Part shown: positions 1-8,479 of the stretch, piece by piece
Numbering within the stretch: position 1 is the first letter of the stretch
How the letters are laid out: the number at the start of each line of letters is the position of its first letter
DNA from: an uncultured Flavobacteriaceae bacterium
GTDB taxonomy: Bacteria; Bacteroidota; Bacteroidia; Flavobacteriales; Flavobacteriaceae
Reading direction: 5' to 3'
Length of the DNA: 46,549 nt
NCBI GenBank assembly: GCA_913020685.1
Contig: CAJWAY010000001.1
Span: 1-46,549, forward strand
The notes under the pieces: model-generated
What the model saw: the letters and a program-made list of their open reading frames with translations, nothing else
The model's database searches: none
What the model was told of the DNA's origin: nothing
Position numbers and translations under genes: made by a program

Positions 1-32
1 TCATCCTGAGCCAGGATCAAACTCTTCGTTGT
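1..32 (-). rRNA. 16S ribosomal RNA, 5' end (partial)
   Basis: Read on the minus strand, the first bases of the window contain the universal 16S start GAAGAGTTTGATCCTGGCTC, which is also the 27F primer site. By alignment with the E. coli 16S start, the mature 5' end falls at about position 32. The gene runs off the left edge, so only its first 32 or so bases are present. The A+T-rich leader and a promoter lie just upstream at 199-228. Confidence 0.95.
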
Positions 33-198
33 TGTTTTTTAATAATATTAACGAATCAACAACTAGTTGACTAAAGTCTCAAAATGGTTTCTAATTCGCT
101 TCGTATCTGTTGATACGCGCTGTCATTTTTATTCTGTATATCAATGAACTTGAAGACAAAAAATTATTCTAAAAAATAGATATGTTTTCTTGCGGGTG

Positions 199-228
199 CA
201 AATATAGAACGCTTTTTCTTCTTCGCAA
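199..228 (-). promoter_or_regulatory. rRNA operon promoter, Bacteroidota type
   Basis: On the minus strand there is a TATATTTG box (199-206), a perfect match to the Bacteroidota -7 consensus TAnnTTTG. TTG (226-228) lies exactly 19 bases further upstream as the -33 element. An A-tract-rich stretch (about 230-257) sits above the -33 box and resembles an UP element, as expected for a strong rRNA promoter. Transcription would start near 192 and leave a leader of about 160 bases before 16S. The motif match is seen directly; activity is inferred. Confidence 0.75.
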
Positions 229-322
229 TACCTTTTTTACCTTTTTTTTAAAATATTTTGTACCCTAATAGCATTATAAGAATCAATGCTTGACCACAAA
301 GCAATTAACGTGATGAGAGGTT

Positions 323-1006
323 TTATTTTGTAATGGATTTAGGTCTATTCTCTTTCCAAAATTTGTACAAAATATCCAAGTCATAATCCAATGCAGTGTC
401 TTGACGCTCCAATCGTTCTTCAGAAAAAGCTCTTTGTAGTATGTCTTCAATCAGATAATCTTCATATACCGCTTCAGGATCATAGGTGTCTTTAAGAGAA
501 AGTTTGAAAAGCGAAGCGGAAGTTTGATATACAAATGCCCGCCACCCGTTTCGTAGTTCCTTGACTAAGCTGTGTGAAGTTTCTCCAGTTTGTCGATGAA
601 CCAATTTAATCAGTATGCGACCCTGTGAACGAGACAACTTTTTAAGTTCTTTTTCAAACTCATCATATATAAAGTCTTCCATACGTCTAAGGTAGACCTT
701 CCTTTTTCTTTTAGACTTAATTTGCTCCAATCGTCCAGTAAGCACACTCAACCTGTCGGCTGCAATTTTTGCATAGGGATAAACCTTGAAGGTTCGTTCT
801 CTAAGAATTACATATCTTTTTGCCTCTTGATAGTTGTTAAACCTTAAAGGCTCAAATAATACCACCTCTTTAAGTTGAATGCTTGAATTAATGATGGTAT
901 CCCCTTCGATGATAAAAAAATCTTCAGATAGGGGTGGTAAAATTTGGGCCGATACATTTCTACAAAGCATCACCAAAAAAAAAGTAATTAAAGCAAGTGG
1001 CTTCAT
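323..1006 (-). CDS. DUF4294 family secreted protein
   Basis: About 227 residues starting at the Met that opens a typical Sec signal peptide (MKPLALITFFLVMLCRNVSAQ, cleavage after SAQ). The reading frame extends nine codons further upstream, but that would put a non-signal tail before the hydrophobic core, so I chose 1006. The body is charged and soluble, with the family's KVYPYAKIAADRL and QGRILIKLVHRQTG stretches. DUF4294 is a Bacteroidota family of unknown function, usually found beside an M42 peptidase, as here (divergent neighbour at 1101). A secreted or periplasmic location is inferred. No catalytic motif was recognised. Confidence 0.85.
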   Translation of the reverse strand: MKPLALITFFLVMLCRNVSAQILPPLSEDFFIIEGDTIINSSIQLKEVVLFEPLRFNNYQEAKRYVILRERTFKVYPYAKIAADRLSVLTGRLEQIKSKRKRKVYLRRMEDFIYDEFEKELKKLSRSQGRILIKLVHRQTGETSHSLVKELRNGWRAFVYQTSASLFKLSLKDTYDPEAVYEDYLIEDILQRAFSEERLERQDTALDYDLDILYKFWKENRPKSITK

Positions 1007-1100
1007 GTTAAACAAATTTAGTAATAAATGCATGGATAATCATTTTTCATTTGGGGACTTATGTGTATTTTAGTCTTCTATTTTTTTCAAATTTTAATAG

Positions 1101-2180
1101 ATGAAGCTTTTGAATAAAAAATCCATGTCGTTTTTGGAAACCTATCTCAACAACCCTTCTCCAACTGGCTATGAGTGGGAGGGACAAAAAATATGGATGA
1201 ATTACCTCAAACCCTATGTTGATACATTTATAACTGATACATATGGTACTGCTGTTGGCGTAATCAATCCCGATGCAAACCTCAAGGTAGTAATTGAGGG
1301 ACATTCGGATGAGATTTCATGGTATGTAAATTATATTTCTGATAGGGGTTTGATTTATGTAATCCGAAATGGTGGAAGCGACCACCAAATTGCACCTTCC
1401 AAATGGGTCAACATCCACACCCAAAAAGGGATTGTTAAAGGTGTCTTCGGTTGGCCAGCAATCCACACTAGAAAGAGTGGAAAAGAAGAAACCCCGAAAT
1501 TAGATAACATATTCATTGACATAGGTGCAAAAGATAAAAAGGAAGTGGAAAAAATGGGCGTACATGTGGGATGTGTAATCACTTATCCCGACCGCTTTCA
1601 AATCGTGAATAAGAATAAGTTTGTCTGCCGCGCCATCGACAATCGTGCCGGGGGGTTTATGATTGCAGAAGTAGGCAGATTACTTCATGAAAATAAAATC
1701 AAATTACCATTTGGGCTCTATATTACCAATGCAGTTCAGGAAGAAGTTGGCCTTCACGGTGCAGAAATGATAACACAAACTATAAAACCCGATTTGGCAA
1801 TCATTACAGACGTTTGTCATGACACCACTACTCCCATGATCAATCAAAAGGAACAGGGTCATATTGAAATGGGTAAAGGTCCTGTAATATCCTATGCTCC
1901 TGCGGTTCAAAATAAATTGAGAGAACATATAATCCAGACAGCAGAGTATCAAAAAATTCCTTTCCAACGCTTGGCATCCTCGCGTTATACTGGAACTGAT
2001 ACTGATGCATTTGCATACAGCAACGGTGGAGTTGCCTCTGCACTTATCTCGTTACCCTTGCGATACATGCATACTACCGTTGAAATGGTTGATAAACAAG
2101 ATATTGAAAATGTTATACGCTTGATTTACGAAACCCTTCTAAGTGTTGACCCCGATGATGGGTTTAGCTATTTCGATTAA
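1101..2180 (+). CDS. M42 family metallopeptidase (glutamyl aminopeptidase-like)
   Basis: A 359-residue protein of usual M42 length. Visible metal-ligand and catalytic motifs are GHSDE (His68, the family's first metal ligand), AIDNR (Asp180, bridging), QEEVG (Glu214 catalytic base and Glu215), TDVCHD (Asp237) and RYMHTTVE near residue 326 (last His ligand). The family forms large tetrahedral dinuclear-metal aminopeptidases that trim peptides in the cytosol. There is no signal peptide. Met9 is an alternative start. It is divergent from the DUF4294 gene, a pairing common in Flavobacteriia. Exact substrate specificity cannot be read from the sequence. Confidence 0.93.
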   Translation: MKLLNKKSMSFLETYLNNPSPTGYEWEGQKIWMNYLKPYVDTFITDTYGTAVGVINPDANLKVVIEGHSDEISWYVNYISDRGLIYVIRNGGSDHQIAPSKWVNIHTQKGIVKGVFGWPAIHTRKSGKEETPKLDNIFIDIGAKDKKEVEKMGVHVGCVITYPDRFQIVNKNKFVCRAIDNRAGGFMIAEVGRLLHENKIKLPFGLYITNAVQEEVGLHGAEMITQTIKPDLAIITDVCHDTTTPMINQKEQGHIEMGKGPVISYAPAVQNKLREHIIQTAEYQKIPFQRLASSRYTGTDTDAFAYSNGGVASALISLPLRYMHTTVEMVDKQDIENVIRLIYETLLSVDPDDGFSYFD

Positions 2181-2645
2181 AGAAGGGTATTTATGAAAAA
2201 AAAATCCTCGAGAATATTGGACGAAATTTTAAAAAATAGAACTCAATACTAATTACCTGGCTGATTAGAACTTCATATTTTATGGAAACCTGTCTATTAA
2301 ATTTTTTCAAAATAAAAGTATTTTTTTATTTTTCTACACCACTGTTACTGAGAATTTTGTTACAGCATTTAATAGAAGTTAAATCCCTCAAAAAGCTTTT
2401 ATATTAAAAAATTAATCCTTGCATTATCCTTTATTAAAAAATCCTCTTAATTCTAAGCTTTTTTCTTAAGCAATTCATAAATTCGATATCTTGATGGACC
2501 GGATTTGGAATAGCGTTGAAAATTATGGTATAATTAGGATGATTATGGGTATCGTATATGATTTTTTTTTAATCAATTTGAAAGTAAAGGGTTGAGCAGT
2601 AAATTAGATTACAATTGATTTAAATACCTATTAAAAAGAAAATTA
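2181..2645. other. 465-base A+T-rich intergenic gap
   Basis: This is the longest gap in the window, lying between the 3' ends of the M42 peptidase (plus) and pyrD (minus), where no promoter is needed. I see no tRNA, no strong terminator and no intact ORF. A short island at 2453-2530 is less A+T rich and, read on the minus strand, gives a coding-looking peptide (YSKSGPSRYRIYELLKKK) between stop codons. It may be the remnant of a lost gene. The rest is poly-A/T rich with nothing I can name. Confidence 0.6.
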
Positions 2646-3659
2646 TCAATTAATCAAAGCTTTATTTATTCGCTTTACCAATCCAGGGCCTTCATAAACA
2701 AAACCAGTATAAAGCTGTATTAAATCTGCGCCAGCATTGAGCTTTTCTATAGCATCATTGGGATCATGAATACCTCCAACTCCAATTATAGGGAAAGCTT
2801 TTTGGCTTTTTTCGGATAGGAAACGGATTACCTGAGTGCTTCGGAGATTAAGTGGTTTTCCACTTATACCACCAATTTGGCTCTTATTTGAGGATTTTAG
2901 ACCATTGAGTTTTATAGATGTGTTGGTGGCTATAACCCCTGCGGTGTGAGTTGTTTTTACAATTTTGATAATGTCCAATAATTCCTCATTGGACAGGTCT
3001 GGAGCAATTTTAAGTAGAATGGGCTTTGGTTTTTTATTAGCTTGGTTGATTTCTTGTAATGTATTTAAAAGGTTAGTAAGTGGCTTTTTATCCTGAAGCT
3101 CCCTCAGGTTGGGTGTATTTGGTGAGCTGACATTAACCACAAAGTAATCTACGTAGGGATAAAGAGTTTTGAAACAATAAACGTAATCATCTACCGCCTT
3201 TTCGTTGGGAGTGATTTTGTTTTTACCAATGTTACCCCCGATAATGATGTTTTTATTTTTTTTAAGGCGAGGGATTACGGCTTCTACTCCTTCATTATTA
3301 AATCCCATTCGATTTATCAGTCCGTGGTCCTCGGGCAATCTAAACAAACGCTTTTTGGGATTTCCTGTTTGAGGCTTTGGAGTAAGAGTCCCGATCTCGA
3401 TAAATCCAAAACCAAAATTAGAAAGTTCTTGGTAAAGCTTTGCGTCTTTGTCAAAGCCGGCTGCCAAACCCACAGGATTATTGAAAGTAATACCAAAGAG
3501 TTTCTTTTCGAGTTTAGGATGCGAAATGTGATAAATACTCCGAATCAAAAAAGGGACACCAGGTACTTTATGCAATCTCCGAATCAAACCAAATACAAAA
3601 TAATGTATCCATTCGGGGTCACCGAGAAAAAGTATAGGTTTGATTAAATATCGATACAT
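2646..3659 (-). CDS. pyrD: Dihydroorotate dehydrogenase, quinone type (class 2)
   Basis: Oxidises dihydroorotate to orotate in pyrimidine synthesis, passing electrons to quinone. The N-terminal helical membrane-association segment (LIKPILFLGDPEWIHYFVF) marks class 2. FMN-site motifs follow: GLAAGFDKD, GFGFIEIGTLTPKPQ, INRMGFNN and VNVSSPNTPNLR, whose Ser is the class 2 catalytic base, plus IGVGGIHDP and QLYTGFVYEGP near the end. The frame extends to 3698, but that extension lies in a terminator hairpin and MYRYLIKP at 3659 is the natural family start. It follows yajC but is separated from it by that terminator. Confidence 0.95.
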   Translation of the reverse strand: MYRYLIKPILFLGDPEWIHYFVFGLIRRLHKVPGVPFLIRSIYHISHPKLEKKLFGITFNNPVGLAAGFDKDAKLYQELSNFGFGFIEIGTLTPKPQTGNPKKRLFRLPEDHGLINRMGFNNEGVEAVIPRLKKNKNIIIGGNIGKNKITPNEKAVDDYVYCFKTLYPYVDYFVVNVSSPNTPNLRELQDKKPLTNLLNTLQEINQANKKPKPILLKIAPDLSNEELLDIIKIVKTTHTAGVIATNTSIKLNGLKSSNKSQIGGISGKPLNLRSTQVIRFLSEKSQKAFPIIGVGGIHDPNDAIEKLNAGADLIQLYTGFVYEGPGLVKRINKALIN

Positions 3660-3672
3660 AATTTTATTTAAG

Positions 3673-3695
3673 AAAAAATCCCGCCTGAGCGGGAT
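3673..3695 (-). terminator. Rho-independent terminator after yajC
   Basis: On the minus strand, just past the yajC stop codon, there is a perfect 7-bp stem ATCCCGC/GCGGGAT with a four-base loop (3678-3695), followed directly by six T residues (3673-3678 read in reverse). This is a textbook intrinsic terminator. It closes the nusB-DUF1573-yajC unit and sits just before the pyrD start. Confidence 0.85.
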
Positions 3696-3699
3696 CAAA

Positions 3700-3987
3700 T
3701 TATTTTTTTGGAGTTTTGAGTTTTTGACTCATCTCCAAGGACAATGCCGAGCGCTCAATTTTTAGTTTTCCCGCCAGAGTTTCAATAACACAGGTATAGT
3801 CCTTTTCATTAAGCTCAACTACTTTAGCATGAATACCACTTTTAGTGATGACCCGATCTCCTTTACTCAGGTTCTTCATGAAATTTTTTTCTTTTTTTTG
3901 TCTACGCTGCTGTGGTAAGATAATGAAGAAAAAAAACACCACCAGCATTAAAAGCAAAAAGGGCATCTGCCCAGTGAATCCCTCCAT
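3700..3987 (-). CDS. yajC: YajC, Sec translocase accessory membrane protein
   Basis: 95 residues, the usual size. One transmembrane helix near the N-terminus (MPFLLLMLVVFFFFIILPQQ) is followed by the diagnostic QQRRQKKEKNFMKNLSKGDRV segment and the GD-V-T-SGIHAKV fold, which is the YajC soluble domain. YajC associates with SecDF-YidC at the inner membrane to support protein export. It is the last gene of the nusB-DUF1573-yajC run (13-base gap upstream) and is followed by a strong terminator. Confidence 0.95.
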   Translation of the reverse strand: MEGFTGQMPFLLLMLVVFFFFIILPQQRRQKKEKNFMKNLSKGDRVITKSGIHAKVVELNEKDYTCVIETLAGKLKIERSALSLEMSQKLKTPKK

Positions 3988-3999
3988 TAATTAACTTAT

Positions 4000-4500
4000 T
4001 TAATTGCTATTTTGCTGTCGTGCTTTGGCAGCATCATCGCGTTGTTTTTGTTTTACAGGATCTGGGGATACCATGGCTTTGATTCTCAATGTTTCTCTTC
4101 CACTTTGAGTATTGGCAGATATAGTAACGGTTTTTTGTTGCATATTTGGCTTATTGCTAGAATCAAAGCTGACTAAAATCTCACCGGTGGCACCAGGAGC
4201 AATGGGTGTATTTTTAGGAAAATTTGGAACTGTACATCCACAGCTTCCTCGAGCATCTACGATGATCAAATCGGATTTACCTGTATTAGTAAAAGTAAAT
4301 GTTGTCTGAACGGTCTCACCTTCCTTAATGGTTCCAAAGTCATGAACTGTTTTGTCAAAAGTCATTGCTGCAGTTGAAACAGGGGCTTCTGGAGAACTCT
4401 TAGCTGCTTTTTGCTGATCGACTTTTTTTGAGGCACTTTCATTGCACCCAATTGCAACACATAATAAAGTACACAAATAAAACAAACGTATTTTTTTCAT
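4000..4500 (-). CDS. DUF1573 domain lipoprotein
   Basis: 166 residues from the chosen Met. A lipoprotein signal MKKIRLFYLCTLLCVAIGC carries a good lipobox (A-I-G-Cys19), followed by a Ser/Ala/Lys linker. A single DUF1573 Ig-like (ASPM-SPD-2-Hydin type) domain spans roughly residues 45-145, with FDKTVHDFGTIKEGE, TFTFTNTG and the GSCGCTVP motif. The upstream 11 codons in the frame are rejected because they precede the signal peptide. Likely anchored to a membrane facing the periplasm; binding partner unknown. Its place between nusB and yajC is a common Flavobacteriia arrangement. Confidence 0.9.
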   Translation of the reverse strand: MKKIRLFYLCTLLCVAIGCNESASKKVDQQKAAKSSPEAPVSTAAMTFDKTVHDFGTIKEGETVQTTFTFTNTGKSDLIIVDARGSCGCTVPNFPKNTPIAPGATGEILVSFDSSNKPNMQQKTVTISANTQSGRETLRIKAMVSPDPVKQKQRDDAAKARQQNSN

Positions 4501-4539
4501 TTTTTTTAAATTATTTTGATTCAAATTTAACAAAAAACA

Positions 4540-5478
4540 TTATATGAGTCCCCTACCACTTTTATTTAATCGTCCCAAATCTTCAAAATCTTTAATAATT
4601 TTGTCCAAGATTCCATTGATGAAAATATTACTTTTTGGTGTTGAATAGTCTTTAGAAATTTCAATGTATTCATTCATTGTAACTTTCGGCGGTATGGTGG
4701 GGAAATATAGTATTTCGGCGATAGCCATCTTAATCATAATGGCATCCAAAAGAGCAATTCTGTCACTTTCCCAGTTTGGGGTTCGTCCTACCATCTCTTT
4801 TTGCAAAGCATCATTATTTACTACAACTTTTTCTAGTAGTTCTATAGCAAATCTAGGATCTTCATCCTCAATATTCATTTTTGGGAATGACAGACTATTT
4901 AGGTTTTTTGGGTCAATTTTTTGAAGGATTCTTAAAATGAACGTATTAACTACAGGCAGATCATCAATCCAAGTAAGTTCCTTATCTTCAATGTAATCAT
5001 AGAAACCTACGGATGGAGCAACAACCTCCTTGTAAAAAAAAATAATAATATCTCTATCCTCCTCAACTGAGGGATTCTCTTTTTGGCTATAATCTTGATA
5101 TTTTTTAGATTCTGCAAGGGTTTTAAAATTAGATTTTACATAATCAAAATCCAATTCCCAAAATTTAATTTTTCTTTTATTGATATGGTTGACTAAAATG
5201 GGATGTTTAGCAATGAATTGGAGAATTTTGTTTCCCGCCAAAGATGGAGATTGTTCAATATTTTTTTTGGTTCTTAGTTTTTTTTGGAGATCTTTCAAAC
5301 TTAAAGCATGTTCGTATGTGGATTTGAGAAAAGCCAAAAGAGTCAAGTATAACGAAAAAGAATTAAAATAACTCTTTTTGAAAAAATCAATCTCTTGAGC
5401 TAAGTTGCCCTCCCGATTTGGTAAAAAGGAATACAATGACTGCATTACTTTTATCCGCAGATGTCTTCGGGTTAGCAT
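4540..5478 (-). CDS. nusB: Transcription antitermination protein NusB (long form)
   Basis: 312 residues, about twice the E. coli protein, as is usual in Bacteroidota, where an N-terminal extension precedes the NusB fold. The start MLTRRHLRIKVMQSLYSF matches the RR-x-R-x-A-Q/MQ-LY signature. The C-terminal half carries TPNWESDRIALLDAIMIKMA and FPTIPPKVTMNEYIEISKD, the conserved NusB helices. It binds boxA RNA with NusE to stop premature termination on rRNA operons. First gene of nusB-DUF1573-yajC, with 39 bases to the next gene. Confidence 0.92.
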   Translation of the reverse strand: MLTRRHLRIKVMQSLYSFLPNREGNLAQEIDFFKKSYFNSFSLYLTLLAFLKSTYEHALSLKDLQKKLRTKKNIEQSPSLAGNKILQFIAKHPILVNHINKRKIKFWELDFDYVKSNFKTLAESKKYQDYSQKENPSVEEDRDIIIFFYKEVVAPSVGFYDYIEDKELTWIDDLPVVNTFILRILQKIDPKNLNSLSFPKMNIEDEDPRFAIELLEKVVVNNDALQKEMVGRTPNWESDRIALLDAIMIKMAIAEILYFPTIPPKVTMNEYIEISKDYSTPKSNIFINGILDKIIKDFEDLGRLNKSGRGLI

Positions 5479-5616
5479 TTATTGAATCACCAAAATTTGA
5501 TACAAAAATAGAGCTTTAGTTTTAATTATAATTAACTAAAATTGCTTTTTGAAATACAGAACGAAAGCATTTGATTAAATTTGATATTTATATATCTACT
5601 CAATCGAAATGAGTGA

Positions 5617-7371
5617 ATGAGAGCACTTCAGCACCTGAATAAATACCTGAGAAAATACTTTCTAAAGCTCCTTTTGGGAGTCTTAATCACAATCATTTCA
5701 AGAGTTTTTTCCTTATTTGCTCCCCGTTTGATTGGTGATTCACTAACTGCAGTTGAAAATTTCCTTACCAATCATCAAGGAGATTTGGCCATGCTCAAGA
5801 CATTACTTATAAAAAATATATTAATCATTATTGGCGCAACTCTACTATCGGGATTTTTTACCTTTTTAATGCGTCAGACAATAATTAATGTATCCCGTTA
5901 CATCGAATTTGATCTCAAAAATGAAATCTTTTCCTATTACCAAAAATTGAGTCAACGCTTTTACAAAAACAATCGTACAGGAGACTTGATGAATAGAATC
6001 AGCGAAGATGTAAGTAAAGTTAGAATGTATGTAGGACCTGCAATTATGTATAGTATTAATACAGTTACCCTTTTTATATGTGTTATTACGATCATGTTTA
6101 GCATAGCTCCAAAGCTATCTGTTTACACTCTAATACCACTCCCACTTTTGTCATTTACCATCTACAAACTCAGTAGAGTTATCAACATGAGAAGTACTGC
6201 GGTTCAGGAAATGTTGTCAAACCTTTCCTCATATACCCAAGAAACATTCAGTGGTATTTCTGTAATCAAATCCTATAGTATGGAGAGTATTTTTTACAAA
6301 AAATTTGATCACTTTGCACTTGAATCCAAAGAGAAAAATATGAATCTGGTCAAGGTTCAGGCCTGGTTTTTTCCTTTAATGATACTTTTGATCGGTTTGA
6401 GCAATCTAATCGTCATTTTTATTGGAGGACAACAATACATAAGTGGAGAAATAGAAATCGGAGTATTGGCTGAGTTTATAATCTACATCAATATGCTTAC
6501 ATGGCCAGTTGCTGTGGTTGGATGGGTAACCTCTGTAGTCCAGCAGGCAGAGGCATCCCAAAAAAGAATTAATGCTTTTTTAAATGAACCTATAGAAATC
6601 AAAGATGGTTCAGGAGTCGATGTTATAATTAAAGGAGAAATTACCCTTGAAAATATCACCTTGATTTACCCAGAAACAAAAATTAAAGCCTTGGACGGGA
6701 TCAATTTAAAAATAGAAAGTGGTAAATCACTTGGCATAATTGGAAAAGTGGGGTCTGGAAAATCCTCTTTACTTAATATTATCAATCGTCTTTATGATCC
6801 AAATACCGGAAAAGTTTTATTAGATGGGTATGACATCAGGAAGTTTAAACTGGAAAAACTAAGAAGCTATATTGGAAATATCCCACAAAATGCATTTTTG
6901 TTTTCAGAGAGTATTCAAGATAATATTCGGTTAGGTAAAGTGGATGCTACAGATCTAGAGATTCAACAAGCATGCAAAACAGCAGCAATACATAAAAGTA
7001 TTATTAAATTTAAAGATGGGTATCAGACACTTCTTGGTGAAAGAGGGCTTACATTGTCTGGAGGACAAATACAAAGGGTATCAATTGCGAGGGCAATAAT
7101 CAAAGATACCGAAATATTGCTTTTAGACGACTGTCTTTCAGCAGTGGACACTGACACTGAAGAGATTATTCTAAAAAATCTCAAGAATTACAGCCAAAAT
7201 AAGACCACAATAATCGTAAGCCACCGTATTTCATCGGTTAAAAATACCGACCATATTGTTGTTTTAGATCAGGGTAAAATCATTGAGCAGGGAGACCATC
7301 AAAAACTATATAATTTGAAAGGATTCTATTATGATCTTTTCAACAAACAACAAAATGAAAAAGAGTATTAA
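5617..7371 (+). CDS. ABC exporter, fused membrane and ATPase domains
   Basis: 584-residue half-transporter. Six transmembrane helices lie in about residues 15-310 and a nucleotide-binding domain in about 335-575. Visible NBD motifs are Walker A GKVGSGKSS, Q-loop IPQNAFLF, signature LSGGQIQR, Walker B ILLLDDCLSAVD and H-loop IIVSHR. The Walker B region has Asp after LLLD where the catalytic Glu normally sits (LLLDD). This is a known feature of one subunit in heterodimeric exporters, so this half may be catalytically weak or may pair with a partner encoded elsewhere. Substrate unknown (lipid or drug, MsbA/YheI class). A TAAATTTG half-site at 5576-5583 may be its -7 box, but no -33 fits. Confidence 0.9.
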   Translation: MRALQHLNKYLRKYFLKLLLGVLITIISRVFSLFAPRLIGDSLTAVENFLTNHQGDLAMLKTLLIKNILIIIGATLLSGFFTFLMRQTIINVSRYIEFDLKNEIFSYYQKLSQRFYKNNRTGDLMNRISEDVSKVRMYVGPAIMYSINTVTLFICVITIMFSIAPKLSVYTLIPLPLLSFTIYKLSRVINMRSTAVQEMLSNLSSYTQETFSGISVIKSYSMESIFYKKFDHFALESKEKNMNLVKVQAWFFPLMILLIGLSNLIVIFIGGQQYISGEIEIGVLAEFIIYINMLTWPVAVVGWVTSVVQQAEASQKRINAFLNEPIEIKDGSGVDVIIKGEITLENITLIYPETKIKALDGINLKIESGKSLGIIGKVGSGKSSLLNIINRLYDPNTGKVLLDGYDIRKFKLEKLRSYIGNIPQNAFLFSESIQDNIRLGKVDATDLEIQQACKTAAIHKSIIKFKDGYQTLLGERGLTLSGGQIQRVSIARAIIKDTEILLLDDCLSAVDTDTEEIILKNLKNYSQNKTTIIVSHRISSVKNTDHIVVLDQGKIIEQGDHQKLYNLKGFYYDLFNKQQNEKEY

Positions 7372-7437
7372 TTTGTTTTGTTTTAATTTTTTTTAGAATT
7401 TTGGAGTAACAACCAAATTAATTAAAACAGAAGTTCA

Positions 7438-7806
7438 ATGTATAACAACAATGATAAGGACCAGGAAGAGATTTTTTCCAAAGTTCTACGTGCTGGAAGA
7501 AGAACTTATTTTTTCGATGTGCGTGAGACAAAGGCTAGTGATTACTATTTAACCATTACTGAAAGTAAAAAATTCACAAATGATGATGGAACGTTCCACT
7601 ACAAAAAACACAAAATCTATCTTTATAAGGAGGATTTTAATGATTTCAGCTTGATACTATCTGAAATGGTAGATTTCATAATAAAAGAAAGAGGTGTGGA
7701 AGTGATAAGTGAAAGGCATCAAAAAAATTACGATAGGGACAAAAATTTGGATGCGGCCGAAGTTCCAGGGAACAATTTTACTGATCTAAACTTTGAGGAT
7801 ATTTAG
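7438..7806 (+). CDS. PUR-alpha-like nucleic-acid-binding protein (DUF3276)
   Basis: 122 residues with one PUR repeat over about residues 10-80: EEIFSKVLRAGRRTYFFDVRE, then DYYLTITESKK and KIYLYKEDF. This is the bacterial DUF3276/PUR family, related to the Borrelia DNA- and RNA-binding protein BpuR. The C-terminal tail is acidic and probably flexible. The family binds single-stranded nucleic acid, but its targets in Bacteroidota are not known. It stands alone 66 bases after the ABC exporter. Confidence 0.88.
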   Translation: MYNNNDKDQEEIFSKVLRAGRRTYFFDVRETKASDYYLTITESKKFTNDDGTFHYKKHKIYLYKEDFNDFSLILSEMVDFIIKERGVEVISERHQKNYDRDKNLDAAEVPGNNFTDLNFEDI

Positions 7807-7891
7807 TCTAAATAGATCAAAATTTTCTACTACCGATTAGTTTTTTTAGGCTGTATATTTTAATTAGATTAGTGGTCTAAACAACAGATCT

Positions 7892-8479
7892 ATGGCAAGA
7901 ACTGAATCCTTCATGCTCCCTTTAAATACTGAAGCACCTAATTTTTCCTTAACAAATGGTGTCGATAATATTAAGGTTACTTTGAATCAAGTCAAAGGAA
8001 GATCGGGCACCTTAGTTATTTTCATGTGTAACCATTGTCCCTATGTATTACATCTTTTGGACAAAATGGTTGAAGTTAGTCATGACATCAAAAAATTGGG
8101 CATCAATACAGTAGCAATATCCAGTAATGACGTAGAAAACTATCCAGATGACCGGCCTGAGTTAATGCAAAAACTTGCTGTAGAAAAATCATTTGACTTT
8201 CCATATCTCTTCGATCCTACCCAAGAAGTAGCCTTGGCCTATGAGGCGGCCTGCACTCCGGATTTTTATCTTTTTGATCAGAATCTAAAACTTGTTTACC
8301 GCGGTCGTTTTGATAATGCTCGTCCAAAAAATGACAATCCGATTACAGGAAAAGATTTGATGAATGCCTGCCAAAAATTGTCAAAAGGGGCAGCACAAGA
8401 AACTCATCAGATACCCAGCTTGGGTTGTAACATCAAATGGAAAGCAGGAAACGAACCCAATGGTTTTTTATCTATCTAA
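7892..8479 (+). CDS. Thioredoxin-fold (AhpC/TSA-like) redox protein
   Basis: 195 residues with an AhpC/TSA-type fold: NTEAPNFSLTNG at the start, then a CNHCPYV active site (Cys46 and Cys49), where the two cysteines resemble a thioredoxin CxxC, and CTPDFYLFD carrying the usual cis-Pro. No signal peptide is seen, so it is probably cytoplasmic. The CNHCP subgroup is widespread but its substrate is not established, so I do not call it a peroxiredoxin outright. Its last eight bases overlap the 3' end of the convergent isomerase gene. Confidence 0.88.
   Translation: MARTESFMLPLNTEAPNFSLTNGVDNIKVTLNQVKGRSGTLVIFMCNHCPYVLHLLDKMVEVSHDIKKLGINTVAISSNDVENYPDDRPELMQKLAVEKSFDFPYLFDPTQEVALAYEAACTPDFYLFDQNLKLVYRGRFDNARPKNDNPITGKDLMNACQKLSKGAAQETHQIPSLGCNIKWKAGNEPNGFLSI

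Noticed and set aside
1013..1020. CAAATTTA (a minus-strand TAAATTTG) just upstream of the DUF4294 start
   Set aside because: The base triplet at the right -33 spacing is ATG, not TTG, and the transcript would begin at about the start codon. Too weak to call.
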